A DNA stretch of 61,382 bases from Photobacterium sp. Ph5 (GTDB taxonomy: Bacteria; Pseudomonadota; Gammaproteobacteria; Enterobacterales; Vibrionaceae): assembly GCF_022129445.1 (NCBI RefSeq), contig NZ_JADQAQ010000011.1:1-61382 (forward strand), in the 5' to 3' direction. The translations under genes and the position numbers were made by a program. The stretch's first letter is position 1. Each line of letters begins with the position of its first letter. The notes beneath the pieces are model-generated. The model made no database searches and was not told the origin of the DNA. It saw only the letters and a list, made by a program, of their open reading frames with translations. Shown piece by piece: positions 9,987 to 19,577 of this stretch.

Positions 9987-11048
9987 ATGAAAAAATGGTC
10001 TTTATTAATGGCCGGTGCTGCATGTGCAATGTCAATGTTTTCGAACGTTGCGACTGCTGACGATAATAATAATAATAAATCTAATGAGCTGTACTTTTAC
10101 AACTGGTCTGAATACATCCCATCAGATGTTTTAGAAGAGTTTACAAAAGAAACAGGCATTAAAGTTATTTATTCGACTTACGAGTCGAATGAGACGATGT
10201 ACGCCAAGCTAAAGACCTACGATAAAGGTTATGACCTTGTTGTTCCTTCTACTTACTACGTAGCTAAAATGCGTAAAGAAGGTATGCTTCAAAAAATTGA
10301 CCATTCGAAAATTCCAAACTTCGCAGGTCTAGATCCTAACTTCTTAAATAAACCTTTTGATCCTAACAACGACTACTCTATTCCATACATTTGGGGCGCA
10401 ACGGGTATCGGTGTTAACACTGACATGATCGACAAGTCTAAAATCACTAGCTGGGCAGACCTATGGGACCCTAAGTGGCAAGGTCAGTTAATGATGATGG
10501 ATGATGCGCGTGAAGTATTCCACGTAGCGCTACGTAAACTTGGTTACTCTGGTAACACTGAAGACCCTAAGCAAATCAAGGCAGCATACGAAGAACTGAA
10601 AAAACTAATGCCAAACGTATTAGTCTTTAACTCAGACTACCCTGCTAACCCATACATGGCAGGTGAAACCTCATTAGGTATGCTTTGGAATGGTTCTGCT
10701 TATATGGCACGTAAAGATGGCGCACCAATCGACATCGTATGGCCAAAAGAAGGCGCAATCTTCTGGATGGATAACATTTCAGTACCAAAGAATGCTAAAA
10801 ACGTTGATAACGCATACAAGATGATCAACTTCTTACTGCGTCCTGATATTGCAGCGAAAATTGCATTACAAATTGGTTACCCAACACCGGTTGCTGCTGC
10901 TAAGAAATTACTGCCAGCAGACTTTGTTAACGACCCAAGCATCTACCCACCACAATCTGTAATGGATGCAGGTGAATGGCAGAACAGCGTTGGTCCTATG
11001 ACTGAAGTTTATGAGCAATACTTCCAAAAACTAAAAGCTGGCGAATAA
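9987..11048 (+). CDS. potD: Polyamine-binding periplasmic protein PotD (copy 2)
   Basis: A second PotD of 353 residues with signal peptide (cleavage near TATA/DD). The mature N-terminus has an unusual Asp/Asn-rich stretch (DDNNNNKSNE) before LYFYNWSEYIP. It shares long identical blocks with copy 1, including the STYESNETMYAKL segment and FNSDxPAxPYxAGE, so the pair arose by tandem duplication. Vibrio species also carry tandem potD1/potD2, where the paralogues differ in polyamine preference; which copy here binds norspermidine or spermidine cannot be told by eye. It has its own promoter region and terminator. Confidence 0.9.
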   Translation: MKKWSLLMAGAACAMSMFSNVATADDNNNNKSNELYFYNWSEYIPSDVLEEFTKETGIKVIYSTYESNETMYAKLKTYDKGYDLVVPSTYYVAKMRKEGMLQKIDHSKIPNFAGLDPNFLNKPFDPNNDYSIPYIWGATGIGVNTDMIDKSKITSWADLWDPKWQGQLMMMDDAREVFHVALRKLGYSGNTEDPKQIKAAYEELKKLMPNVLVFNSDYPANPYMAGETSLGMLWNGSAYMARKDGAPIDIVWPKEGAIFWMDNISVPKNAKNVDNAYKMINFLLRPDIAAKIALQIGYPTPVAAAKKLLPADFVNDPSIYPPQSVMDAGEWQNSVGPMTEVYEQYFQKLKAGE

Positions 11049-11070
11049 TCGACACTGATAGTTAAATACA

Positions 11071-11101
11071 AAAACCGAGCCTCTAGTGCTCGGTTTTTTA
11101 T
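11071..11101. terminator. Bidirectional terminator
   Basis: An AAAAACCGAGC arm pairs with GCTCGGTTTTT around a short loop, between potD copy 2 and the converging cobB. U tracts exist on both strands. Confidence 0.88.
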
Positions 11102-11135
11102 TATCTATTCAAAACATCACAAAACATCAAAATTG

Positions 11136-11855
11136 TTATTTCTGCGCGTTAAGTAACTCTTCTACATAAGTAGGTACAAGTTCAGATGCTTTGCCATAAC
11201 GTTTTTCTTCAAACTCATTTTCAACGTTACTTGGCTCAAGATTAAGTTCAATAGTATGAGCACCTTGTAATGCCGCCTCATGCACAAAGCCCGCAGCTGG
11301 ATATACATTGCCAGATGTACCAATAGAAATGAATAAATCAGCCTTCACAATCGCATCATGGATTCTGTCCATCCCAATTGGCATTTCACCAAACCACACA
11401 ATATCAGGGCGCATTGGGGCTGGTATTTGACAACAGTGACAATGATCGCTGGTATGTAAATCACCATGCCATTCAACTGTTTGTCCCGATTCACAGCAGC
11501 GTGCTTGTAATAACTCACCATGCATGTGAATGACGTTTTTACTGCCAGCTCGCTCATGCAAATTATCAATGTTTTGCGTAACGATAGTCACATTACCATC
11601 TAATTCTTGTTCAAGCTTGGCAAGTGCCATATGCGCAGCATTTGGGGCAACAGAACCATTTTCAATTTGTGCACGACGAGCATTGTAAAAGCGTTGAACA
11701 AGCTCAGGATCACGCAAATAGCCTTCTGGGGTTGCCACGTCTTCAACACGATGTTCTTCCCATAAGCCATCAGCAGCACGGAAAGTTCGGATCCCCGATT
11801 CAGCTGAAATGCCGGCACCCGTAAGTACGACAACGTTTTTGTAGGGGAAAAGCAT
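11136..11855 (-). CDS. cobB: NAD-dependent protein deacylase CobB (class III sirtuin)
   Basis: A 239-residue cytosolic sirtuin that removes acyl groups from lysines using NAD. The [14 protein letters not shown] loop is at 13-26, TQNID at about 93-97, and the catalytic His is H112 in HMHGEL. A zinc-ribbon follows with Cys residues at 120-121 and in HCHCC. Tyr57 and Arg60 form the Y-x-x-R pair that marks sirtuins able to remove succinyl groups. The ATG has an AAAGGA site about 8 bases upstream. Monocistronic. It could reverse acetylation of metabolic enzymes; no specific link to neighbours is visible. Confidence 0.93.
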   Translation of the reverse strand: MLFPYKNVVVLTGAGISAESGIRTFRAADGLWEEHRVEDVATPEGYLRDPELVQRFYNARRAQIENGSVAPNAAHMALAKLEQELDGNVTIVTQNIDNLHERAGSKNVIHMHGELLQARCCESGQTVEWHGDLHTSDHCHCCQIPAPMRPDIVWFGEMPIGMDRIHDAIVKADLFISIGTSGNVYPAAGFVHEAALQGAHTIELNLEPSNVENEFEEKRYGKASELVPTYVEELLNAQK

Positions 11856-11997
11856 AACAACATCCTTTCTTTAGTATTTATTATTCCTTTATAGCACTGA
11901 TATCACACGACTTTAAGCATCTTTTATCTCGATATAATTTGTACGTGATATCACACAATAAACCAGCGTAATTATCATATTCATATACAACAGATAT

Positions 11998-12027
11998 AAA
12001 AAAACCGACACGCATGTCGGTTTTTAA
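11998..12027 (-). terminator. Terminator of the formate dehydrogenase operon
   Basis: AAAAACCGACA pairs with TGTCGGTTTTT, and the minus strand continues into a T run. It lies 19 bases beyond the last gene of the fdh operon. Confidence 0.88.
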
Positions 12028-12045
12028 AATCACAAACTACGATTA

Positions 12046-13113
12046 TCAATTAGACGAAGATTTTCCCTTCGCTTCTTGCTGTTGTGATTCACTGTATCCT
12101 GGTTGGTTTTCTGGAAGATCTTTTACTTCCTCATACCATTCACTGTGGTGTTCACGCGCCCAAGTTTCATCAACCTCACCCGTCACCATACCATCAATAC
12201 CCGCTTCCATACCGAACAGGCCGATATAGATGTGGAAAATGAAACCACAGATCAGGATAAGTGCAGAGATCATGTGTACTAGGTTAGATAATTCCATGTG
12301 ACGACGTGTTTGGTCGAAAATTGGGAAATCAAGCACAAAACCGCTGATCACAATAAATACACCAAAGATCGCTAACAGCCAAAACAAGGCTTTTTCACCA
12401 CCGTTCGAGAAACCAGCTTTTGGGTGTGAGCCTTTATGTTTACCCACCATGCCGCCCATTTTCTTGAACCAATCAATATCCACTTTACTAAAGATACTCT
12501 TACGCCACCATTTAATGACAACGAAAAGAAGAATGATTCCAAACAATGGACCTATATAGTTATGATACTGCTTCGCTGCATAAATGATCCAGCCCCACAC
12601 TTCTGTTGGTACGATAGGTTTAATAAAATGTTTACCGTAAACAAGAGTTAAACCGCTAAAACCTAACGTTAAAAATGTGAATGCTAAACTCCAGTGCAGA
12701 GCACGATCCATCCGGCTCCAGCGCTGAATTTTACGACCTGTTTTAGGCTTACTTAATTTAAGAGGACCTACAACAAAGTATGCTAGCGTCACCATCACAA
12801 GGCTGCCAAAAATAGCCATCGCGCCAAGTGGTGACATCCACTTTTCTTTTAAGATATACCATGTTTGACCAGGCACACTGATCAAAACATCGTGCTCAGG
12901 CCAACCTGATGTTGTATACCCTTTTTCGCCATCTTTGACCGCACGCCAATAATCAGCACCAGCAAAACCTATGACTTCTTTTTTTACCACAGATTCACCA
13001 AGTTGCTCACTACTGGTTGTTGTAGTAGCTTCGTTTGCCATCACTTGGACAGAAAACGCAACCATTAATGCGGTAACGAATACCGTTAACCAGCGTTGAA
13101 TTCGCTTAGTCAT
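12046..13113 (-). CDS. Formate dehydrogenase cytochrome b556 (gamma) subunit
   Basis: The membrane subunit that passes electrons from the periplasmic FdhAB to quinone. It has 355 residues: an N-terminal signal-like segment, a periplasmic stretch of about 65 residues, one extra helix near 98-117, then the four-helix di-haem cytochrome b core. Conserved His residues lie in ALHWSLAFTF, YHNYIGPLFG and LVHMISALILICGFIFHIYIG (two in the last). A charged C-terminal tail is rich in Gln and Ser. It is the last gene of the operon, 94 bases after fdhB. It is longer than E. coli FdnI and resembles the NapC-free type in Shewanella and Vibrio. Confidence 0.9.
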   Translation of the reverse strand: MTKRIQRWLTVFVTALMVAFSVQVMANEATTTTSSEQLGESVVKKEVIGFAGADYWRAVKDGEKGYTTSGWPEHDVLISVPGQTWYILKEKWMSPLGAMAIFGSLVMVTLAYFVVGPLKLSKPKTGRKIQRWSRMDRALHWSLAFTFLTLGFSGLTLVYGKHFIKPIVPTEVWGWIIYAAKQYHNYIGPLFGIILLFVVIKWWRKSIFSKVDIDWFKKMGGMVGKHKGSHPKAGFSNGGEKALFWLLAIFGVFIVISGFVLDFPIFDQTRRHMELSNLVHMISALILICGFIFHIYIGLFGMEAGIDGMVTGEVDETWAREHHSEWYEEVKDLPENQPGYSESQQQEAKGKSSSN

Positions 13114-13207
13114 TAAAGCTCCTGCCTGCTCAATTTGAACAGAAATTTGTTACATCCGAGATCTAAAATTTAGGCTCAACACATAGGCTGAGCCCAAATA
13201 AAGACAA

Positions 13208-13825
13208 TTACGCTTTACGTACTTTTGCCGCGTCGTACGCTAGATCTTCAGTACTTGCCCAACCTGCATCTTTTGCACCACGAGCAACAACACGCTTGCT
13301 GAAGATTTCAGAAATCTTCTCAGCGTCACCTGCAAGTAGTGATTTAGTCGAACACATAGATGCACACATTGGTAACTTACCTTCTGCAATACGGTTTGCG
13401 CCGTAAAGTACACGCTCTTTTTCTGAACCAGGTTCAGTATTTGGACCGCCAGAACAATAAGTACATTTATCCATTTTGCCACGCTCTGCGAACGCTTCCT
13501 GTTTAGGAAACTGAGGTGCACCAAACGGACAAGCAAATAGACAGTAACCACAACCAATACAAAGATCTTTATCGTGCTGAACGATGCCATCTTCTGTTTG
13601 ACTGAAACAATCTGCCGGACAAACCGCCATACAAGGCGCATCACTACAGTGCATACAAGCAACAGAAATAGATGTTTCACCTGGTAAACCATCGTTTAGT
13701 GTCACAACGCGACGACGTTGAATACCCCAACCTACTGCTTCTGAGTTAGCATTTTTACAAGCTGTCACACAACCGTTGCATTCAATACAACGCTTAGAGT
13801 CACAAAGAAATTTCATACGTGCCAT
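13208..13825 (-). CDS. fdhB: Formate dehydrogenase iron-sulfur (beta) subunit
   Basis: A 205-residue ferredoxin-like electron-transfer subunit with four [4Fe-4S] sites. Cys clusters are seen at CIECNGCVTAC, CMHCSDAPCMAVCP, CIGCGYCLFACPFGAP and, in the C-terminal half, CTYCSGGP with a later CASMC. It lacks the C-terminal membrane anchor of E. coli FdnH, so it is soluble and must contact the cytochrome b subunit directly. It is transcribed 11 bases after fdhA. Confidence 0.93.
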   Translation of the reverse strand: MARMKFLCDSKRCIECNGCVTACKNANSEAVGWGIQRRRVVTLNDGLPGETSISVACMHCSDAPCMAVCPADCFSQTEDGIVQHDKDLCIGCGYCLFACPFGAPQFPKQEAFAERGKMDKCTYCSGGPNTEPGSEKERVLYGANRIAEGKLPMCASMCSTKSLLAGDAEKISEIFSKRVVARGAKDAGWASTEDLAYDAAKVRKA

Positions 13826-13836
13826 TTGATGACTCC

Positions 13837-16695
13837 TTACGCTTTAGTGATGTTACAAAGGGTGACTTTTGTTTCTTGCATCTGAGTTACTGGATCGTAA
13901 CCATATGTCGTTGCTGTGTTAGCAGCTTCGCCAGAAACATAAGGAGCACAACCTTCTGGGTAATGACTACGTAGGCTTTCACCTTCGAATTCACCACCGA
14001 AGTGGAATGGTAAGAATGCTAAGCCTTCGCGAACACGTGGGGTTACCATCGCTTTCACTTTAATACGGCCTTTTTCTGCACCTTCAACCCAAACCATCTC
14101 GCCATCTTTAATGCCACGATCGTTTGCATCTTTCAGGTTAAGTTCTACAAACATTTCTTGTTGTAGCTCTGCAAGCCATGGGTTTGAACGCGTTTCTTCA
14201 CCACCACCTTCATATTCAACCAGACGACCAGACGTTAGAATAATTGGGTATTCTTTCGACATATCTTTGTCTTGAATTGACTTGTACAGAGTTGGTAAAC
14301 GGAACAAATGCGCCTTATCATCCCAAGTTTGGTACTCAGGAAGAAGATCACGACGAGGTGTGTATAGTGGCTCACGGTGAATAGGCACTGCATCTGGGAA
14401 TGTCCAAACCACAGTACGTGCTTTTGCGTTACCGTAAGGAATACAACCGTGTTTAATCGCTACGCGCTGAATACCACCAGAAAGGTCAGTTTTCCAGTTC
14501 TTACCTTCAGCAGCCACTTTCTCTTCTGCTGTTAGGTCGTCCCACCAACCAAGTTGCTTCAGCATCTTAGCGGTAAACTCTGGGTAACCATCTTCTAGCT
14601 CACAACCTAATGAGTAGCTATCGTCAGCAAGTAGGCTTACACCATTGTGCTCAACACCGAAACGTGCACGGAAGTTACCGCCACCCTGTGCCACAGTCTT
14701 AGATGTATCATAAAGAATATGTGTACCTGGGTGCTTCATCTCAGGTGTACCCCAACAAGGCCAAGGTAGACCGTAAGTTTCACCATTTGCAGGACCACCC
14801 ACCGCTTCTAAAGAAGTACGGTTAAATGTGTGCCAGTTTTGTTGGTGCTCTTTTAGACGCTCAGGGCTTTGACCTGTGTAACCAATCGTCCACATACCTT
14901 TGTTGAATTCACGTGTGATGTCTTCAATGTGTGGGCGGTTGTTTTCAATTTTAATGTTCTTGAATAGTTGATCCGCAAAACCAAGACGCTTAGATAGCAA
15001 GTACATGATTTCGTGGTCAGGTTTTGCTTCAAATAGCGGCTCGATAACTTGATCACGCCATTGAATAGAACGGTTAGTTGCCGTTACTGAGCCGTATGTT
15101 TCAAACTGCGTAGTCGCTGGGAATAGGTATACATTATCTGTACGACCATTCATTACCGCTGCAACACCTGGGTATGGGTCAACGATAACCATCATATCCA
15201 GTTTTTCCATCGCCGTTTTCATTTCAGGACCACGCGTCTGTGAGTTTACAGCGTGACCCCAGTAGAACATGGCACGGATATTATCGCGCTGTTCAATCTT
15301 ATCTTTGTTTTCTAAAACACCGTCGATCCAACGAGAGACAGGAATACCTGCACTGTTCATTGGTTTCTTACCGTTGTAAGTGTTTTGGTCGAAACGACCT
15401 TGTAGCCATGAGTAGTCTACATCCCACACTTGTGCCCAGTGTTTCCAAGCACCTTCAGATAGACCGTAGTAACCAGGTAGGTTGTCAGAAAGTACGCCAA
15501 AGTCTGTTGCACCCTGTACGTTATCGTGACCACGGAAGATGTTTGCGCCGCCACCTGATTTACCCATGTTGCCAAGTGCAAGTTCAAGGATACAGTAAGC
15601 ACGTGTGTTGTTGTTACCTGTCGTATGCTGAGTACCACCCATACACCAAACAACACAGCCAGGACGGTTTTCAGACAGCATTTTCGCTGTTTGGTAAACT
15701 TGATCTTCTGGCACGCCAGTTACGCGCTCAACTTCTTTTGGATTCCATTTCGCCACTTCTGCGCGAACTTCGTCCATACCGTAAACACGTTGACGGATGA
15801 ATTCTTTATCTTCCCAGCCATTGTTGAAAATGTGGTAAAGCACACCCCATACAAAAGCAACGTCAGTACCCGGACGCAAAGAAACGTAGTGATCTGCTTT
15901 TGCAGCAGTACGTGTACGGCGAGGATCGACAACCACAATCTTACAGCTGTTCGTTTCTTTCGCGATAAGGATGTGCTGCATTGCTACTGGGTGAGCTTCA
16001 GCTGGGTTTGAACCAATGAATAACATCGACTTACAGTTATGCATGTCGTTTAATGAGTTAGTCATTGCACCGTAACCCCAAGTGTTCGCTACACCTGCCA
16101 CTGTTGTTGAGTGACAAATACGCGCTTGGTGGTCAACGTTGTTAGAACCCCACATAGAAACCATTTTACGGAACATGTAAGCTTGTTCGTTGTTATGCTT
16201 AGCAGAACCTAGAAAGTAAACAGAATCTGGGCCTGATTCTTCACGGATCTTAAGCACTTGCTGGCTTACTTCATCTAAAGCTTGTTCCCAGCTCAGTTTC
16301 TTCCACTTGCCATTAACAAGCTTCATTGGGTATTTTACGCGACGAGCACCGTGACCATGTTCACGAAGTGCTGCGCCTTTCGCACAGTGTCCACCAGCAT
16401 TAAAAGGGTGATCGAAAGCGGGTTCCTGGTGAGTCCATACACCGTCTTGCGTCTCTGCGTAAATACCACAACCCACTGAACAGTGTGAACAAATAGTACG
16501 TTTAACCACTTTAGGCGCGTCATATACATCTTCAGATGCAGCTTCTGCTTTTTTCATCATACCTGGTGCAAACATGCTTGCACCAGCAACGCCACCAGCG
16601 GCAGCTAGAGATGTATTACGAATAAAAGAACGACGAGAAATACCCAGTTGGTTTTCTGCTTTGCTCACTTTATCGGAACGTTTAGTAAGTTTCAT
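13837..16695 (-). CDS. fdhA: Formate dehydrogenase catalytic (alpha) subunit, Cys type
   Basis: A 952-residue bis-pterin molybdenum or tungsten enzyme that oxidises formate to CO2 in the periplasm. A Tat signal (SRRSFIRN, about 19-26, then an Ala-rich core) precedes a [4Fe-4S] site at C69, C72, C76 and C104. The metal-ligand position is Cys194 followed by His195 (RICHSTTVA). Many homologues have selenocysteine here; this gene has a Cys codon and no in-frame UGA. A molybdopterin-dinucleotide-binding domain forms the C-terminus (ILTSGRLVEYEGGG onward). The Tup and Mob genes nearby suggest tungsten or molybdenum supply. The operon continues with fdhB and the cytochrome b subunit. Confidence 0.95.
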   Translation of the reverse strand: MKLTKRSDKVSKAENQLGISRRSFIRNTSLAAAGGVAGASMFAPGMMKKAEAASEDVYDAPKVVKRTICSHCSVGCGIYAETQDGVWTHQEPAFDHPFNAGGHCAKGAALREHGHGARRVKYPMKLVNGKWKKLSWEQALDEVSQQVLKIREESGPDSVYFLGSAKHNNEQAYMFRKMVSMWGSNNVDHQARICHSTTVAGVANTWGYGAMTNSLNDMHNCKSMLFIGSNPAEAHPVAMQHILIAKETNSCKIVVVDPRRTRTAAKADHYVSLRPGTDVAFVWGVLYHIFNNGWEDKEFIRQRVYGMDEVRAEVAKWNPKEVERVTGVPEDQVYQTAKMLSENRPGCVVWCMGGTQHTTGNNNTRAYCILELALGNMGKSGGGANIFRGHDNVQGATDFGVLSDNLPGYYGLSEGAWKHWAQVWDVDYSWLQGRFDQNTYNGKKPMNSAGIPVSRWIDGVLENKDKIEQRDNIRAMFYWGHAVNSQTRGPEMKTAMEKLDMMVIVDPYPGVAAVMNGRTDNVYLFPATTQFETYGSVTATNRSIQWRDQVIEPLFEAKPDHEIMYLLSKRLGFADQLFKNIKIENNRPHIEDITREFNKGMWTIGYTGQSPERLKEHQQNWHTFNRTSLEAVGGPANGETYGLPWPCWGTPEMKHPGTHILYDTSKTVAQGGGNFRARFGVEHNGVSLLADDSYSLGCELEDGYPEFTAKMLKQLGWWDDLTAEEKVAAEGKNWKTDLSGGIQRVAIKHGCIPYGNAKARTVVWTFPDAVPIHREPLYTPRRDLLPEYQTWDDKAHLFRLPTLYKSIQDKDMSKEYPIILTSGRLVEYEGGGEETRSNPWLAELQQEMFVELNLKDANDRGIKDGEMVWVEGAEKGRIKVKAMVTPRVREGLAFLPFHFGGEFEGESLRSHYPEGCAPYVSGEAANTATTYGYDPVTQMQETKVTLCNITKA

Positions 16696-16708
16696 TTAGA
16701 GCTCCGTC

Positions 16709-16903
16709 TTACAAAGTGTTGTAGTAATCACGAATATGTTGGGTCTCGTGATAACCTTTAGTTGTTTTTGTTTTTTTCTCTTCTGACTTTTCAGCAGCCT
16801 GAACTGCTGTTGTCGTACCAGCAGCAACAGCACCAGCAGCCACAGTTAAGCCAATGTTTTTCAACAATTGACGGCGGCTTTCATTGGTTTTTTGCTCACT
16901 CAT
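16709..16903 (-). CDS. Formate dehydrogenase-associated Tat-signal small protein
   Basis: A 64-residue protein made of a twin-arginine signal (ESRRQLLKNIG, then AAGAVAAGTTTAVQAA) and about 28 mature residues rich in Lys and Glu, ending in HIRDYYNTL. It matches the small Tat-targeted proteins that recur beside fdhA. The role is unknown; it may assist assembly or export of FdhA. It is translated 13 bases before fdhA from the same strand with a GGAGC-type site (AAAGGAGCAAACTTT). Confidence 0.85.
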   Translation of the reverse strand: MSEQKTNESRRQLLKNIGLTVAAGAVAAGTTTAVQAAEKSEEKKTKTTKGYHETQHIRDYYNTL

Positions 16904-16978
16904 AAAGTTTGCTCCTTTATCGTCACTAAAATAAGTTACGATGGGTTTTTGCCTTAGTTTTATTGCTTTGAATCAAAC

Positions 16979-16992
16979 CGTTGCAAGCAACG
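16979..16992 (-). promoter_or_regulatory. Perfect palindrome upstream of the fdh structural genes
   Basis: CGTTGC-AA-GCAACG lies in the 97-bp gap between the chaperone gene and the Tat-signal protein gene. The two-base spacer suits a protein operator better than an RNA hairpin. It could give the structural genes a second control point. Confidence 0.35.
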
Positions 16993-17000
16993 TATAGGGA

Positions 17001-17618
17001 TTATTTTGATTCTAAAAAGCGTGTTTTCTCTACAGTTAAAAACTGCAAAGCAAGCTCACCAACAGCGGTATAAAAAACAGCGCTGTTAGCAGCTTTAACA
17101 TCGGTACAGAACTTTTCACACCACTCAGCTAAGTGACGATTAAAGAACGTTTTTTGAAGGTGCTCATCGCCGCCTTCAACTAGCATTGCCATAACTTCAA
17201 GCAAAGCCGCAATATGATCTTCCGGTTCCTTCACTGACTCATCACGTTCAAATCCTAATTGCTTAAGATCTCGTCGAAGATAAGCCAGAGGCATTTCCAT
17301 TAATGAACCTGTTAAATACCATGATCCAAAAGGCACAACTTCACCGCGACCAATACCAATAAATACATCTTGATATTCTTCTTCAACTGCAAGTGGCATG
17401 CTCTTTTGTGCTGCAAGTTTCAGTAAAGGCCAAGCAGCAGACATAGTAGATTGTTGAGGTTTATTCGCCGTATCAACATCTATATCAGCCAAAAAATTCA
17501 ATACATTTTGATCAGGCGCTTGACGAAATAAATGTGCAAGCATGTTATAAATTTCAATACGAAGTACTGCGTCTTCATTCAATGACGTTTGAGCAGGGCT
17601 CATAGCAATTGTTTCCAT
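17001..17618 (-). CDS. TorD/DmsD-family assembly chaperone
   Basis: A 205-residue all-helical cytosolic chaperone of the TorD family, which binds Tat signal peptides and helps insert cofactor before export. The family-typical centre is seen in EYQDVFIGIGRGEVVPFGSWYL split over about 77-100, and ED(H)I in EPEDHIAALLEVMA. The likely client is FdhA. It follows the ferredoxin gene by 9 bases and starts at an ATG with an AAGGA site, so the two genes are co-transcribed. Confidence 0.9.
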   Translation of the reverse strand: METIAMSPAQTSLNEDAVLRIEIYNMLAHLFRQAPDQNVLNFLADIDVDTANKPQQSTMSAAWPLLKLAAQKSMPLAVEEEYQDVFIGIGRGEVVPFGSWYLTGSLMEMPLAYLRRDLKQLGFERDESVKEPEDHIAALLEVMAMLVEGGDEHLQKTFFNRHLAEWCEKFCTDVKAANSAVFYTAVGELALQFLTVEKTRFLESK

Positions 17619-17627
17619 CTTCGTTCC

Positions 17628-19283
17628 TTAAACTCGAGCCTGACTTTCTGGATCTTTTTCCATTTGTTCGAAAATATCGCGAACACGACAATCTTCACAC
17701 ATGGATAAACGACGAATAGCATCACCTTGGAAGTGAGAATGTCCTTGAAGTTTTTCAGTTAACATTTTCACCATAGATGCTGGCGCGAATGCATTTCCAC
17801 AACTGATACAACAAGCCGCAGGCTCTTCATGAACAAGACGTGCTTCTTTACGAGCATGCCAATCCCAATTAAAACGAGGTTCTAATGAAATCACTTTTTC
17901 AGGACACGCTTTTTCACACATACCACATTGAACACAATCTTCCTCAATAAATAGAAGACCAGGACGATCACCAATGGCATGTAAGGCGCGAGTTGGACAA
18001 ACGGCCACACAACTCATACATAACGTACAATCCGTTGTGTCACATGAAACAGAACCATAAGGCGCTTTTTCTACAACGGAAGATTGTTCTGGTTTTGTAC
18101 TTGCTTGGGTGTAAAGCATTTCAAGTGAAGAAAATAGTTTTTCACGTTTAGAGCCAGTTAAAGCCTCTGTAACAGGAGAAACTAGTGCATCGTCATAAGA
18201 AACAAAGTTCTCAACATCACTAAAATCAAACAGGCAAATACGATCAGCGTCATAACCCATTTCCGTTAAGAAACGTTGAGCCATTGCAAGCTCATTAGAT
18301 AAAACGCGATCAATCGTGGCAGGAATATATTTTTTGTTAGTCGCAAGAAGAACTTGATGCGCACCATAAACTAACGCACTAAACCAAGTATCCACACCCA
18401 CTGTTGCAAGCTCTTCTAATGCAATCGCAATGACTGAACTTGGAAAAGTTGCTAATGCTGCAGTCACCACTTTCTCATCACGATTACCGTACAAAAGTAA
18501 TGTTGGTTTCTCACCGCCCTCTTGCTTATAACGAGTAAGAACACGATGAACAAAGTTTTGTGTATTTTGAGGATCAGGTAATGCATATGTGATCGCCTCT
18601 GTTGGACAAGCTGTAGCACACGTGCCAACACCCTGACAAAGATAAGGATCAATCGCAATTTCTACCCCATCACTGCTTAGTGCGCCTGCAGGACAAGCAT
18701 CTAAACAACGATCACAACCTTCAACACCACGAGATGAGTGTGCACATAGATCTGGGTTTAAACGAAAGTATTTAGGTTTATCAAAAGTACCCATCATAGC
18801 CGGTAAATCTTCCACCAGCTGAGCCAGTTTATCTTTACGACTACCTACTGCGTAATAACCCGGAGCAGGAATTTCTAACGACATAATGCCGTTTTCTGTC
18901 ATATCTAGGATCAAATCAAAACAATCACGACCAATAGCTACTTTTGCTAAATTCGCTTTTGTTAATTGACCTGTAACCTGACAAGTCACTTCAAATGCAC
19001 CAAGGTAACCTTTAGCTGATACATCTTGACTAAAATAAAGATTAGACAATCCTGCTTTATCGCCAGTTGTATCAATTGCCAGTAACGTTACGCTATTCAG
19101 TTCTGAAAACTGTTCGGCAAGTGCAATAATGTTTTCCTGAGAACCCACGATCAACAAATCCCCACGGCTTTCATACGTTACCGTAGGTGGAATTAAATTT
19201 GTTAGCTCTACTGTGCCATTAATTGCAGTAGCACGTGCTTTACCGTTTGTATCAGAAAATGCTTCTAGTGTACTTTTTAACAT
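17628..19283 (-). CDS. Multi-cluster 4Fe-4S protein of the fdh cluster
   Basis: A 551-residue soluble iron-sulfur protein. The N-terminal 170 residues have no Cys motif. Two ferredoxin sites follow at about 180-226 (CDRCLDACP and CQGVGTCATACP). Residues of about 240-390 form an alpha/beta domain without clusters. A second ferredoxin pair is seen in CDTTDCTLCMSCVAVCP and CVQCGMCEKACP, then C-terminal CCISCG and CEDCRVRDI motifs that may bind zinc or another cluster. It may act in electron transfer or in assembling FdhA. It is the first gene of an operon reading toward the chaperone and fdhA, behind a sigma-54-type promoter. Confidence 0.88.
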   Translation of the reverse strand: MLKSTLEAFSDTNGKARATAINGTVELTNLIPPTVTYESRGDLLIVGSQENIIALAEQFSELNSVTLLAIDTTGDKAGLSNLYFSQDVSAKGYLGAFEVTCQVTGQLTKANLAKVAIGRDCFDLILDMTENGIMSLEIPAPGYYAVGSRKDKLAQLVEDLPAMMGTFDKPKYFRLNPDLCAHSSRGVEGCDRCLDACPAGALSSDGVEIAIDPYLCQGVGTCATACPTEAITYALPDPQNTQNFVHRVLTRYKQEGGEKPTLLLYGNRDEKVVTAALATFPSSVIAIALEELATVGVDTWFSALVYGAHQVLLATNKKYIPATIDRVLSNELAMAQRFLTEMGYDADRICLFDFSDVENFVSYDDALVSPVTEALTGSKREKLFSSLEMLYTQASTKPEQSSVVEKAPYGSVSCDTTDCTLCMSCVAVCPTRALHAIGDRPGLLFIEEDCVQCGMCEKACPEKVISLEPRFNWDWHARKEARLVHEEPAACCISCGNAFAPASMVKMLTEKLQGHSHFQGDAIRRLSMCEDCRVRDIFEQMEKDPESQARV

Positions 19284-19400
19284 TCTTATTCCTGTTTGCC
19301 CGTCACCGCTAGTCAGTGCCGATTGAAGAAGCGACGAAGCTATGTCTTAATGTCTTTCCACATTAAAATCTAACTTTCATTTTCTTCTCACCCTTATAGA

Positions 19401-19416
19401 GCAATAACCGATCCAA
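19401..19416 (-). promoter_or_regulatory. Sigma-54-type promoter of the ferredoxin/fdh operon
   Basis: On the minus strand the sequence is TGGATCGGTTATTGCT: GG, ten bases, GC. This fits the -24/-12 layout. The start site would be near 19390, about 107 bases before the ATG. Two NtrC-like palindromes lie about 100 and 135 bp upstream. Confidence 0.7.
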
Positions 19417-19482
19417 CTTTTCACGGAATAAAATGACTTAAAAGGAACTAAAGTCGGAGATGGATAATCACCCTTACCGCTA

Positions 19483-19501
19483 TTGAGACATTTTGTCTTA
19501 A
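19483..19501. promoter_or_regulatory. Palindromic enhancer site 1 (candidate NtrC-family operator)
   Basis: TTGAGACA-TTT-TGTCTTAA, with one mismatch between arms. Its centre is about 102 bp upstream of the predicted sigma-54 start of the ferredoxin operon. Confidence 0.65.
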
Positions 19502-19514
19502 CGCAAAAGACCCA

Positions 19515-19533
19515 TTGCGCCAAAATGTCCCAA
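19515..19533. promoter_or_regulatory. Palindromic enhancer site 2
   Basis: TTGCGCCA-AAA-TGTCCCAA, with two mismatches between arms, centred 32 bp (three helical turns) from site 1. A further half-site, TGTCTCA, lies at 19561-19567. Confidence 0.55.
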
Positions 19534-19577
19534 CAATAAATATGGTTTTAGTTCCCTTTTTGTCTCACACAATAAAT

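Noticed and set aside
13837..16695. Possible selenocysteine read-through in fdhA
   Set aside because: The frame is open for the full 952 codons and the metal-ligand position is a Cys codon; no in-frame TGA is needed.
16965..16979. Sigma-54-like sequence upstream of the Tat-signal protein gene
   Set aside because: The GG and GC are 11 bases apart on the minus strand, one too many, and the flanking bases do not fit.
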